From CAVQCJ01 sp963849365 (GTDB taxonomy: Bacteria; Actinomycetota; Actinomycetes; Prado026), in the NCBI GenBank assembly GCA_963849365.1, contig CAWKHA010000004.1, positions 1,736,001-1,800,000 on the forward strand: a stretch of 64,000 bases of DNA, in the 5' to 3' direction. Positions within the stretch are counted from its first letter, which is position 1; every line of letters starts with the position of its first letter. The translations under genes were made by a program, and so were the position numbers. Positions 56,540 to 64,000 of the stretch are shown piece after piece. The notes beneath the pieces were generated by a model. The model was given only the letters and a program-made list of their open reading frames with translations, was not told where the DNA came from and did no database searches.

Positions 56540-57757
56540 TCAGGCGTGCTTGCGGAGCTCGACCCGGGCGACGTCGCGCAGGTGCACCTCGTCGGGACCG
56601 TCCGCGATGCGCAGCGTGCGGACCGCGGCCCACATCGCCGCCAGCGGAACGTCGTCGGTGACCCCGGCGCCGCCGAAGGTCTGGATCGCCCGGTCGAGCA
56701 CGTCCAGCGCCACCCGCGGGGCCACCACCTTGATCGCCGCGATCTCGGCGCGGGCGGCCTTCGCGCCGCCGCGGTCCACCAGCCACGCGGCCTTGAGCGT
56801 CAGCAGCCGTGCCTGGTCGATCGCGATCCGCGACTGCGCGACCCACTCGCGCACGACGCCCTGGCTCGCGAGCGGCTGGCCGAACGCCACCCGGCCCAGC
56901 GCGCGCTGGCACATGAGGTCCAGCGCGCGCTCGGCGATGCCCAGCGATCGCATGCAGTGGTGGATGCGGCCGGGGCCGAGCCGGGCCTGCGCGATCGCGA
57001 ACCCCGAGCCCTCCGCACCGATCAGGTTCGAGGCGGGCACGCGTACGTCGGTGAACTGCAGCTCGCCATGCCCGTGCTGGTCGTGGTAGCCGAAGACCGG
57101 CAGCGAGCGCACCACCTCGACGCCCGGCGTGTCCATCGGGACGAGCACCATCGACTGCTGCCGGTGCGTGTCGGCGGCCGGGTCCGTCTTGCCCATCACG
57201 ATGAGGATCCGGCAGCGCGGGTCGGACGCGCCGGTCGTCCACCACTTGCGCCCGTTGACGACGTACTCCGCGCCGTCCCGCTCGATCCGGGTCGCGATGT
57301 TCGTCGCGTCGCTGCTGGCGACGTCGGGCTCCGTCATCGCGAAGCCGGACCGGATCTCGCCGGCCAGCAGCGGTTCCAGCCAGCGCCCCTTCTGCTCGGG
57401 CGTGCCGAACAGGTGCAGGACCTCCATGTTGCCGGTGTCCGGTGCCGCACAGTTGAGCGCCTCCGGCGCGATCTCGGGCGACCGGCCGGTCAGCTCGGCG
57501 AGCGGGGCGTAGTCGAGGACGGACAGGCCGTGCGGCGGGTCGTCGCTGTCGGGCAGGAACAGGTTCCACAGCCCGCGCGAACGTGCCTCGGCCTTGAGCT
57601 CCTCCACGACGCGGGGTAGCTCGTACGTCCGGCCGGCCGTCGCCAGCGCGCGCCGCTGCTGCGCGTACACCGGCTCGGCGGGGTAGACGTGGCTGTCCAT
57701 GAAGTGCTGCAGCCGGGCCAGGTACTCGACGGCCCGCGCGCTCGGCTCGAAGTCCAT
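56540..57757 (-). CDS. Acyl-CoA dehydrogenase family protein
   Basis: This 405-residue FAD enzyme has FAMTEPDVASSDATNIATRI with WWTTGASDPRCRILIVMGKT, the flavin- and substrate-binding strands. Further on are DVRVPASNLIGAEGSGFAIA, QARLGPGRIHHCMRSLGIAE and RAIQTFGGAGVTDDVPLAAM with the C-terminal catalytic-region Gly-Gly. The RIHHC-MR and QTFGGAG wording is typical of the long-chain or phosphotransferase-linked ACAD group. TAGGTT lies six bases before ATG 57757, so it should be leaderless. Confidence 0.93.
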   Translation of the reverse strand: MDFEPSARAVEYLARLQHFMDSHVYPAEPVYAQQRRALATAGRTYELPRVVEELKAEARSRGLWNLFLPDSDDPPHGLSVLDYAPLAELTGRSPEIAPEALNCAAPDTGNMEVLHLFGTPEQKGRWLEPLLAGEIRSGFAMTEPDVASSDATNIATRIERDGAEYVVNGRKWWTTGASDPRCRILIVMGKTDPAADTHRQQSMVLVPMDTPGVEVVRSLPVFGYHDQHGHGELQFTDVRVPASNLIGAEGSGFAIAQARLGPGRIHHCMRSLGIAERALDLMCQRALGRVAFGQPLASQGVVREWVAQSRIAIDQARLLTLKAAWLVDRGGAKAARAEIAAIKVVAPRVALDVLDRAIQTFGGAGVTDDVPLAAMWAAVRTLRIADGPDEVHLRDVARVELRKHA

Positions 57758-57763
57758 GACCCG

Positions 57764-57769
57764 AACCTA
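57764..57769 (-). promoter_or_regulatory. -10 element TAGGTT for leaderless acyl-CoA dehydrogenase transcript
   Basis: On the minus strand TAGGTT ends six bases before ATG 57757 and overlaps the TAG stop of the LuxR remnant. Confidence 0.5.
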
Positions 57770-57961
57770 GGGGTCGGGAGGGTCGAGCGCCTCGTCCAGC
57801 GGGACGAGCCGGGCCTGCAGCGCGATGATCGCGGCCTGCGTACGGTCCTGAACGCCGAGCTTGGCGAGCACCCGCGACACGTGCGTCTTCAGGGTCTCCT
57901 CGCCGATGGACAGCTTCCGGGCGATCTCCCGGTTGGTCTGGCTGCGAGCCAGACAGGCCAA
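57767..57961 (-). pseudogene. LuxR-type response regulator remnant (C-terminal HTH only)
   Basis: Sixty-four residues match the end of a NarL/LuxR response regulator: RSQTNREIARKLSIGEETLK, then THVSRVLAKLGVQDRTQAAI. This is the recognition-helix part of the HTH. The receiver domain and the first half of the HTH (the LTxRExEVL part) are missing; upstream of 57961 the frame runs into the promoter of the flavin-dependent oxidoreductase gene. The only start is a TTG. It is a truncated leftover rather than a functional regulator. Confidence 0.7.
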
Positions 57962-58002
57962 CGTACGAGTGGAAGGGCCCTGACCGAGACCGAGGAGCCG
58001 CT

Positions 58003-58008
58003 TAGGTT
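58003..58008 (+). promoter_or_regulatory. -10 element TAGGTT for leaderless LLM oxidoreductase transcript
   Basis: TAGGTT ends six bases before ATG 58015; GGGGGC in between does not space as a ribosome-binding site. Confidence 0.5.
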
Positions 58009-58014
58009 GGGGGC

Positions 58015-59064
58015 ATGGAGCTCGGCGTCTACACGTTCGCGGACGTGGCCCCTGACCCGGCCGGCGGCCCGACGATCAGCCCCGCCCAGCGCCTGCGCGA
58101 CGTGGTCGAGGAGATGCAGGTCGCCGACCAGGTCGGCCTGAAGGTCTTCGGCCTGGGCGAGCACCACCGGCCCGACTACGCCTCGTCGGCGCCTGCGGTC
58201 GTGCTGGCCGCCGGGGCCGAGCACACCTCGACCCTCCGGCTCACCGGGGCGGTCAGCGTGCTCAGCTCGGACGACCCGGTGCGGGTCTTCCAGCAGTTCG
58301 CGACCCTCGACCTGCTCTCCGGCGGACGCGCAGAGATCATGGCCGGCCGCGGGTCGTTCATCGAGTCGTTCCCCCTGTTCGGCTACGACCTGGCCGACTA
58401 TGACGAGCTGTTCAGCGAGAAGCTCGGTCTGCTGCTGCGGATCCGCGCCGCCGAGCGGGTCACCTGGTCGGGTCGGCACCGGGCGCCGATCGAGGACCGC
58501 GGGGTCTACCCGCGGCCGCTGCAGGACCCGCTCCCGGTCTGGGTGGCGGTCGGCGGCAACCCCGAGTCGGTGGTCCGCGCCGCCAAGTACGGCCTGCCGA
58601 TGGCGCTGGCGATCATCGGCGGCGCGCCGGAGCGGTTCGGCCCGCTGGTGTCGCTGTACCGCGAGGCGGCGACGCACGCCGGGAAGGACCCGGCCGGGCT
58701 GGCGGTGAGCATCAACTCGCACGGCTACGTCGCCGAGACGTCCCAGCTTGCGGCCGACGAGTTCTTCCCGCCCTACGCCGAGGTGATGACACGGATCGGG
58801 CTCGAGCGCGGCTTCGGGCCGGTGACCCGCCTGGGGTACGACGCATCGCTGGCCAGGCGCGGCGCGGTGCTGGCCGGCAGCCCCGAGCAGGTCGCGGAGA
58901 AGATCCTGTTCCAGCATGAGATCTTCGGGCACCAGCGGTTCCTCATGCAGACCAGCCTCGGCGCGATGCCGCACGAGAAGGTGCTGCGGTCCATCGAGCT
59001 GTTCGGGACCAAGGTCGCGCCGCTGGTCCACGAGGAGCTGGCCCGGCGTAGCCTGCAGGCGTGA
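58015..59064 (+). CDS. LLM-class flavin-dependent oxidoreductase
   Basis: This 349-residue bacterial-luciferase-like TIM barrel has FGLGEHHRPDYASSAPAVVL, LTGAVSVLSSDDPVRVFQQF and the FMN loop IMAGRGSFIESFPLFGYDLA. VWVAVGGNPESVVRAAKYGL completes the barrel. The SxxFxLFGYDLxxYDELF wording is an FMN-linked group of unknown substrate. The stop overlaps the next GTG (GTGA), coupling it to a flavin monooxygenase-like gene. Confidence 0.92.
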   Translation: MELGVYTFADVAPDPAGGPTISPAQRLRDVVEEMQVADQVGLKVFGLGEHHRPDYASSAPAVVLAAGAEHTSTLRLTGAVSVLSSDDPVRVFQQFATLDLLSGGRAEIMAGRGSFIESFPLFGYDLADYDELFSEKLGLLLRIRAAERVTWSGRHRAPIEDRGVYPRPLQDPLPVWVAVGGNPESVVRAAKYGLPMALAIIGGAPERFGPLVSLYREAATHAGKDPAGLAVSINSHGYVAETSQLAADEFFPPYAEVMTRIGLERGFGPVTRLGYDASLARRGAVLAGSPEQVAEKILFQHEIFGHQRFLMQTSLGAMPHEKVLRSIELFGTKVAPLVHEELARRSLQA

Positions 59065-60248
59065 CCGACAGACCCCTCGTGGTGGGTGCCGGCGCCGCCG
59101 GGCTCGCGGTCGCGGCGACGTTGCGGCGCAACGGCGTCCCGTGCGACGTCGTCGACCGCGCGGGGACGGTCGGGTCGTCGTGGACAGGCCGGTACGACAG
59201 CCTGCACCTGCACACGATCCGCTGGCTCTCCGGCCTCCCGGGCGCGGCCATCCCGCGGTCGTACGGCCGGTGGGTCGCCCGTGACGATGTCGTCCGCTAC
59301 CTGAGCGACTACGCCGACCGGCACCGGGTGCGCCCCGAGCTCGGCGTGGAGGTCACCCGGGTCGACCGGGCCGAGGGCGACGACGGCTGGGTGGTGCAGA
59401 CCTCGGCCGGCTCGCGGCGCGCACCGGTCGTGGTGATGGCCACGAGCTACTCCAACCGTCCGTTCCTGCCGCCGTGGGCCGGCAACGCGCCGGCGTCCCT
59501 CCCGGTCGTGCACTCGGCGCAGTACCGCAACCCGTCGGCGTACGCCGGCCGGCGGGTCCTCGTCGTCGGGGCCGGGAACTCGGCGTCCGAGATCGCGGTG
59601 GAGCTGGCGGCAGCGGACGCCGACGTCGCCCTGTCCGTACGCACGCCGCCCAACATCGTGCGTCGGGACACGTTCGGCGTCCCGTCGCAGCTGCTCGGGA
59701 TCGCGCTGCGGCGCGTGCCGGAACGGGTCATGAACCCGCTCGGTGCCGTGCTGCGCCGGTTCAGCGTCCCGGACCTGTCGGCGTACGGGCTGCCGGCGCC
59801 GGCGGGCGACGGTTTCACCCAGTTCCTGCGTACCCGCACCGTGCCGATCCTGGACCACGGGTTCGTCGACGAGGTCCGGGCCGGCCGGATCCGGGTCGTC
59901 GCAGCGGTCGAGTCGATCGACAGCGGCAACGGCACGGTCCGGCTGGCCGACGGGGTGTCCGTCCGGGTCGACGCCGTCATCTGCGCGACCGGCTACCGGC
60001 CCGGCCTGGACGGCGTCCTCGGCCACCTCGCGGTGCTCGACGAGCACGGAGTGCCGCTCGCGCACGGCGCGAGCACGCTGCCGCACGCGCCGGGCCTGTA
60101 CTTCGCGGGCATCAGCGTCCAGCTGGCTGGGCTTCTGCGCGAGATCGGGATCGAGGCGAAGGCGATCGGTGCCGCGGTGGCCGCCGAGGTCGAGGCGACC
60201 GTCCCCGGCGCCGGCCCTGGCCGGGTGGAGTCCTGGGTCGCGTCATGA
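59061..60248 (+). CDS. FAD/NADPH flavin-containing monooxygenase-like protein (CzcO-type)
   Basis: This 395-residue enzyme has the FAD motif VVGAGAAGLAVAATLRRNGV, the substrate loop GSSWTGRYDSLHLHTIRWLS and the NADPH motif VLVVGAGNSASEIAVELAAA. The ICATGYRPGL near the C-terminus is the ATG-type motif of such monooxygenases. It could hydroxylate an aromatic or aliphatic compound. GTG 59061 overlaps the LLM gene, and its stop overlaps the next ATG, so three genes are co-translated. Confidence 0.9.
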   Translation: MTDRPLVVGAGAAGLAVAATLRRNGVPCDVVDRAGTVGSSWTGRYDSLHLHTIRWLSGLPGAAIPRSYGRWVARDDVVRYLSDYADRHRVRPELGVEVTRVDRAEGDDGWVVQTSAGSRRAPVVVMATSYSNRPFLPPWAGNAPASLPVVHSAQYRNPSAYAGRRVLVVGAGNSASEIAVELAAADADVALSVRTPPNIVRRDTFGVPSQLLGIALRRVPERVMNPLGAVLRRFSVPDLSAYGLPAPAGDGFTQFLRTRTVPILDHGFVDEVRAGRIRVVAAVESIDSGNGTVRLADGVSVRVDAVICATGYRPGLDGVLGHLAVLDEHGVPLAHGASTLPHAPGLYFAGISVQLAGLLREIGIEAKAIGAAVAAEVEATVPGAGPGRVESWVAS

Positions 60249-63200
60249 CCTGCCCGCGCTGCGGGACGGAGAACGAGGCCGGCCGCAAGTTCTGCACCGA
60301 GTGCGGCGCCGCGCTGTCCCTCGTCTGCGGCGTGTGCGGGACGGCCAACCCGCCGACGAGCAAGTTCTGCGGGGAGTGCGGCAGCGCGCTGGTCCCGGGC
60401 GTCGTCCCGGGCTCGGTGCCCGGCGCGGTCGCGGGCACCGACCGGTCGACGCCGGCTGAGCCGTACACCGAGCGCCGGCTCGTGTCGGTCCTGTTCGTCG
60501 ACCTCGTGGGCTTCACCGGCTTCGCGGACGACCGCGACGCGGAGGACGTGCGCTCGGTGCTCGGCCGCTACTTCGACCTCGCGGCCGACGCGGTGCAGTG
60601 CCACGGCGGTCTCGTCGAGAAGTTCATCGGCGACGCGGTGATGGCCGTGTGGGGCACCCCGGTGGCGCACGAGGACGACGCCGAGCGAGCCGTGCGGGCC
60701 GCGCTCGAGATCGTGCCGGGCGTCGCGGCGCTCGGACGCGAGCTCGGCCTCCCGCTGCAGGCCCGGGCCGCGGTCCTCACCGGCGAGGCAGCTGCGAGCA
60801 TCGGCGCGGTCGACCAGGCGCTGGTGACCGGCGACCTGGTCAACACCGCCTCGCGGCTGCAGTCCGCCGCCGAGCCGGGCACCGTGCTGGTCGGCGAGCG
60901 CACCTACCGAGCGGCGTCCCGCGCGGTGGTGTTCGCGCCGGTCGAGCCGCTGACATTGAAGGGCAAGCAGGAGTCGGTGCCGGCCTGGCGAGCCGTACGT
61001 GTCGTGTCCGAACGCGGTGGCTCCCTGCGCGGGACGACGCCCGAGCCTCCGTTCGTCGGCAGGGACGAAGACCTGCGCCTGGTGAAGGAGCTGTTGCTCG
61101 CGACCGGACGGGAGCCGCGGCCCAGGCTGGTGCACGTGTCCGGCGTCGCCGGGATCGGCAAGTCCCGCCTGGTGTGGGAGCTGCAGAAGTACGTCGACGG
61201 GCTGACCGAGGACATCTACTGGCACCAGGGCCGCTGCCCGTCGTACGGCGAGGGCGTGACCTTCTACGCGTTCAGCGAGATGGTCCGGCGCCGCGCGGGG
61301 ATCATGGACGGCGACGACTCCGACACCGCTCGGGCGCGGCTCGCCGCCTCGCTGGCGGACCTCGTCCCCGACGAGGACGAACGGCGCTGGATGGAGCCGC
61401 GCCTCGGGCACCTGCTGGGCCTGGCCCCGGCCCCGATGGGCGACCGGGAGGAGCTCTTCGGGGCCTGGCGGCGGTACGTCGAGCGGATCGCCGACCGGGG
61501 TACGACGGTGCTCGTCTTCGAGGACCTGCACTGGGCCGATCCCGGGCTGCTCGACTTCGTGGAGTCGCTGCTCGAGTGGTCCCGCTTCTCGCCCGTGCTC
61601 GTCGTCGCCCTCGCGCGGCCCGAGCTGCTCGAGCGCCGCCCGACCTGGGGGACCGGGCTGGGCAACGTCACCGGACTGCACCTGGGCCCGCTGCCCGACC
61701 CCGCGATCGCCCAGCTGGTGACCGGCTACGTGCACGGGCTCCCGGACGACGGGCTGGCCCGCCTCGTGCAGCGGTCCGAAGGCGTGCCGCTGTACGCCGT
61801 CGAGACGGTGCGGATGCTGGCCGACCGGGGCGTGCTCGAGCAGGCGGGGGAGGTCTACCGCGTCGTCGCCGACGTCACCGGCCAGCTCGACATCCCGGAG
61901 ACGCTGCACGCGCTGGTCGCGGCCCGGGTGGACGGCCTCGCCGACGAGGACCGCGCGCTGCTCCAGGACGCGGCCGTGTTCGGACAGCGGTTCACGGTCG
62001 CCGGCCTGTCCGCGGTGAGCGGCCGCGCCGCCTCCGAGCTCGAGCCTCGGCTGCACGGCCTGGTGCGCAAGGAGATCCTCGTCCAGGACATCGACCCGCG
62101 ATCGCCCGAGCGGGGCCAGTACGGGTTCGTCCAGGGGGTCATCCGCGAGGTCGCGTACTCGACGCTGTCCAAGTCCGTCCGGCGGGCCAAGCACCTCGCG
62201 GCTGCGGGGTACTTCGCGGGTCTCGAGGACGTCGAGCTGTCCGGCATCGTGGCCAGCCACTACCTGGAGGCGTACCGGGCCGAGCCGGGTGCCGCCGGTG
62301 CCGAGGAGGTGGCGGCCCAGGCCCGCACGTGGCTGACGCGGGCCGCCGAGCGGGCCCAGTCGCTCGGGTCGCCGGAGCAGGCGCTCGTGTACGCCGAGCA
62401 GTCCCTGCCGCTGGCGACCGACGCCGCCGACCGCGCCGACCTGCTGCGCCTCGCGGCGCAGGCGGCGATGTTCAGCGGGGAGCTCGAGCGCGGTGCCGCT
62501 CTGGCCCGGGACGCCGCGGCCGCGTTCCGGGCGACCGGGGACGTGGACGCCTTCGGCCGGTTCATCGCCATCGCCATGCGCGGGCACTTCGGCCGACGCC
62601 GGCTCAGCGAGATGGACGACCTGCTCGACATGGCCGAGGAGGCGATGCGGGACCGGCACGGCGCCGCGGCCGCCCTCGTGGCCGCCGTCGTCGCCGACAA
62701 CGCGTCGCAGAACGCCCAGTCCGAGCGGGCCATGGAGTTCTCCGAACGCGCGATGGAGCTGGCCGAGGAGTCCGGCGACTACGAGGCCCTGCAGTGGGCC
62801 GCGGGTGCGCGTGGCTGGGCCCTGTTCAACGTCGGTCGGCACTGGGAGGCGGCGCTGCTCGCGCGCGGCGTCGTCGACCTGGCCGAGCGCTCCGGGAGCG
62901 CGTTCGAGGTCGGCACCGCTCAGACGCGGTTGGGCGTGCTGCTGTCCGAGGACGACCCTCGTGGCGCGATGCAGTCGTTCCTGAGCGCCGTCGAGACGGC
63001 GGGCCGCGGCGGGATCCGGCCGCTGCGGTGGCTCAACCTCGCCAACGCCGCCGAGTCGGCCGCCGACGTCGGAGCCTGGGACGTCGCCGACGCGAACCTC
63101 TCCGAGTGCGACGTCATGCCGCAGACCGAGATCGAGGACGGCCTGCTGTTCACTCGCGCGATGCTGGCGGCGATGCGCGGCCGCGCCGATGAGGGGCGCG

Positions 63201-63754
63201 CACAGCTCCAGTCGCTGGAGCCCGTCGGTGAGCGATGGGACGCGGTCCAGATGCACACCTGGTACCTGCGGTCCCGGGCGGTCGTCCGGCTGGCCGGCGG
63301 GGACTCCGCCGGCGCCCTGGCCGACGCCCTGGCGGCGGTTCGCCTGGAGCCGTCCGGAGGAAACGCGGGCAACGCCGCATGGGTCGGGGTCCAGGCGGCG
63401 GCCGCCGAGCACGACAGCTCGGCGCTCGAGGCCGTCCTCGCCGAGACCACGGCTTTGCGCGGGCGGTGGTACGAATCCGTCCGGCGGACGGCGCGGGCGG
63501 CCGGTCAGGCCCTCTCCGGGGACGGCGCCGGGGCGCTCGCCGCCGCCGCGGAGTCCCTCGACGACTGGGTCAGCCTCGACCTACCCCTGGACCACGCGCT
63601 CGCCACCATCGCGCTGGCGTCGGTGCTGCCGTCGGTGCTGCCCGAGGACCACGTCGACCGGGCGCGCGGCACGCTCGAGTCGCTGGACGCGGCCGGTCTG
63701 CTCGCCCGTCTGGATGCTACGAGGACGACGCCGCGCGGACCGACTCCGTCTTGA
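60245..63754 (+). CDS. Class III adenylate cyclase-AAA/STAND ATPase-TPR protein with double zinc ribbon
   Basis: This 1169-residue multidomain protein begins with two zinc ribbons (CPRCGTENEAGRKFCTECG and CGVCGTANPPTSKFCGECG). A class III cyclase domain (about 75-255) follows, with metal sites VLFVDLVGFTGF and FIGDAVMAVWG. Next is an ATPase with Walker A GVAGIGKSRLVWEL near 300 and Walker B VLVFEDLHWADPGLLDF. From about 640 a long TPR-like helical region runs to the end. This layout is common in actinobacteria and probably makes cAMP in response to a partner. The ATG overlaps the preceding stop (ATGA). Its 3' end overlaps the convergent last gene by 38 bp. Confidence 0.92.
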   Translation: MTCPRCGTENEAGRKFCTECGAALSLVCGVCGTANPPTSKFCGECGSALVPGVVPGSVPGAVAGTDRSTPAEPYTERRLVSVLFVDLVGFTGFADDRDAEDVRSVLGRYFDLAADAVQCHGGLVEKFIGDAVMAVWGTPVAHEDDAERAVRAALEIVPGVAALGRELGLPLQARAAVLTGEAAASIGAVDQALVTGDLVNTASRLQSAAEPGTVLVGERTYRAASRAVVFAPVEPLTLKGKQESVPAWRAVRVVSERGGSLRGTTPEPPFVGRDEDLRLVKELLLATGREPRPRLVHVSGVAGIGKSRLVWELQKYVDGLTEDIYWHQGRCPSYGEGVTFYAFSEMVRRRAGIMDGDDSDTARARLAASLADLVPDEDERRWMEPRLGHLLGLAPAPMGDREELFGAWRRYVERIADRGTTVLVFEDLHWADPGLLDFVESLLEWSRFSPVLVVALARPELLERRPTWGTGLGNVTGLHLGPLPDPAIAQLVTGYVHGLPDDGLARLVQRSEGVPLYAVETVRMLADRGVLEQAGEVYRVVADVTGQLDIPETLHALVAARVDGLADEDRALLQDAAVFGQRFTVAGLSAVSGRAASELEPRLHGLVRKEILVQDIDPRSPERGQYGFVQGVIREVAYSTLSKSVRRAKHLAAAGYFAGLEDVELSGIVASHYLEAYRAEPGAAGAEEVAAQARTWLTRAAERAQSLGSPEQALVYAEQSLPLATDAADRADLLRLAAQAAMFSGELERGAALARDAAAAFRATGDVDAFGRFIAIAMRGHFGRRRLSEMDDLLDMAEEAMRDRHGAAAALVAAVVADNASQNAQSERAMEFSERAMELAEESGDYEALQWAAGARGWALFNVGRHWEAALLARGVVDLAERSGSAFEVGTAQTRLGVLLSEDDPRGAMQSFLSAVETAGRGGIRPLRWLNLANAAESAADVGAWDVADANLSECDVMPQTEIEDGLLFTRAMLAAMRGRADEGRAQLQSLEPVGERWDAVQMHTWYLRSRAVVRLAGGDSAGALADALAAVRLEPSGGNAGNAAWVGVQAAAAEHDSSALEAVLAETTALRGRWYESVRRTARAAGQALSGDGAGALAAAAESLDDWVSLDLPLDHALATIALASVLPSVLPEDHVDRARGTLESLDAAGLLARLDATRTTPRGPTPS

Positions 63755-63995
63755 TCGGGGCCGTCAGCATGGTATGGCCCGCGGTCGACAGGGCCCGCGC
63801 GACGGTGAACTCCGCGTCGTTCCGGGCGGCCTCGGAGTCGGCCGCCTGGACCGCCAGCGTGACCGCGCAGCCCGCGTTCGTGACCTCGAGCCGCTGGGGC
63901 GCCAACCGCTCCAGGCACTCGATGGCCTGCTGTTGCTTGGCGATGCTCAGCGCCGGCTGGAAAGCGACGGCCAGGCTGACCTCGTAGGCGTCCAC
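63717..63995 (-). CDS. Small hypothetical protein at window edge, start uncertain
   Basis: This 92-residue protein reads VSLAVAFQPALSIAKQQQAI, then RLEVTNAGCAVTLAVQAADS and ARNDAEFTVARALSTAGHTM. It looks like an alternating alpha/beta sequence of small actinobacterial proteins of unknown role. The GTG at 63995 is the only visible start; five bases remain before the window end, so a longer N-terminus is possible. It overlaps the cyclase end by 38 bp. Without relatives the call is tentative. Confidence 0.5.
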   Translation of the reverse strand: MDAYEVSLAVAFQPALSIAKQQQAIECLERLAPQRLEVTNAGCAVTLAVQAADSEAARNDAEFTVARALSTAGHTMLTAPIKTESVRAASSS

Positions 63996-64000
63996 GATCC

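Noticed and set aside
59993..63412. 1,139-codon minus-strand frame
   Set aside because: Antisense of the cyclase-ATPase gene, which has zinc-ribbon, cyclase and Walker motifs on the plus strand.
1..64000. CRISPR array, insertion sequence or prophage
   Set aside because: No regularly spaced repeats, transposase, integrase or phage structural genes were seen; the palindromes are single-unit elements.

Overview
The window is chromosomal DNA from a high-GC actinobacterium. The evidence is pervasive G/C third positions, many GTG starts, tightly overlapping ATGA/GTGA gene junctions, a mycothiol conjugate amidase (Mca) inside the greA-DUF4307-mca-small membrane protein cluster that mycobacteria also have, SigE-type sigma factors and DUF3817. 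A methyl-accepting chemotaxis protein suggests motility. The species cannot be named from the sequence; a soil actinomycete of the Frankiales/Kineosporiales/Geodermatophilales type would fit. I see no phage, insertion sequence, CRISPR array or plasmid functions; most of the window is ordinary chromosomal core and accessory DNA. Layout: 1-6.0 kb carries the 3' part of an NDH-2-like oxidoreductase and a complete, translationally coupled group 3b-type [NiFe] hydrogenase operon (beta iron-sulfur subunit, a small cyclic-nucleotide-binding-fold protein, gamma flavin subunit, small and large catalytic subunits, maturation protease). 6.1-11.4 kb has nitrogen and redox genes: NADP-glutamate dehydrogenase, a broken amino-acid permease, a zinc alcohol dehydrogenase and an ornithine aminotransferase. 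A tRNA-like gene with a UAA anticodon follows at 11.39 kb, then a decayed lipoprotein/membrane protein gene, a chromate transporter, glycerate kinase, a membrane-fused spermidine synthase-like protein and a Bax-inhibitor-1 protein. 18-28.9 kb has a GDSL lipase, an MBL-fold hydrolase, cystathionine beta-synthase, the MCP, a reductase, a lysoplasmalogenase-like protein, a universal-stress-like protein, MsrA, cystathionine gamma-synthase and a DinB-like protein; sulfur-amino-acid metabolism is prominent. 29-43 kb has an FUSC exporter with a winged-helix regulator, a secreted glycosidase, GlmL, an amidase, an MFS transporter, a MoxR/vWA pair, a FIST protein and a ROK kinase. 43-54 kb has a P450, a DUF4097-like/DUF2089 pair, the greA-mca block, an orphan DNA methyltransferase, ArfB, two head-to-head cupins and small enzymes. 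54-64 kb has SURF1, DUF3817, an ECF (SigE-family) sigma factor with a partner membrane protein, an acyl-CoA dehydrogenase, a LuxR remnant, two flavoenzymes and a large adenylate-cyclase/ATPase/TPR protein. Two non-coding patterns cut across these genes. First, at least eleven genes carry a -10-like hexamer (TAGGTT, TAGGGT, TAGCCT, TACGTT, GAGGAT and similar) ending 6-7 nt before the start codon with no ribosome-binding site, which implies many leaderless transcripts. Second, five long palindromes of about 50-75 nt lie 6-41 nt upstream of start codons. Two of them are copies of the same 49-bp element, and in one copy the palindrome end is itself the -10 hexamer. Two similar boxes (GGGWCCRAAGACYCT) in front of the hydrogenase operon and the glutamate dehydrogenase gene suggest common, DevR/DosR-like control. 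No obviously new multi-gene system was found; the palindrome/-10 element and the unusual tRNA are the strongest leads.
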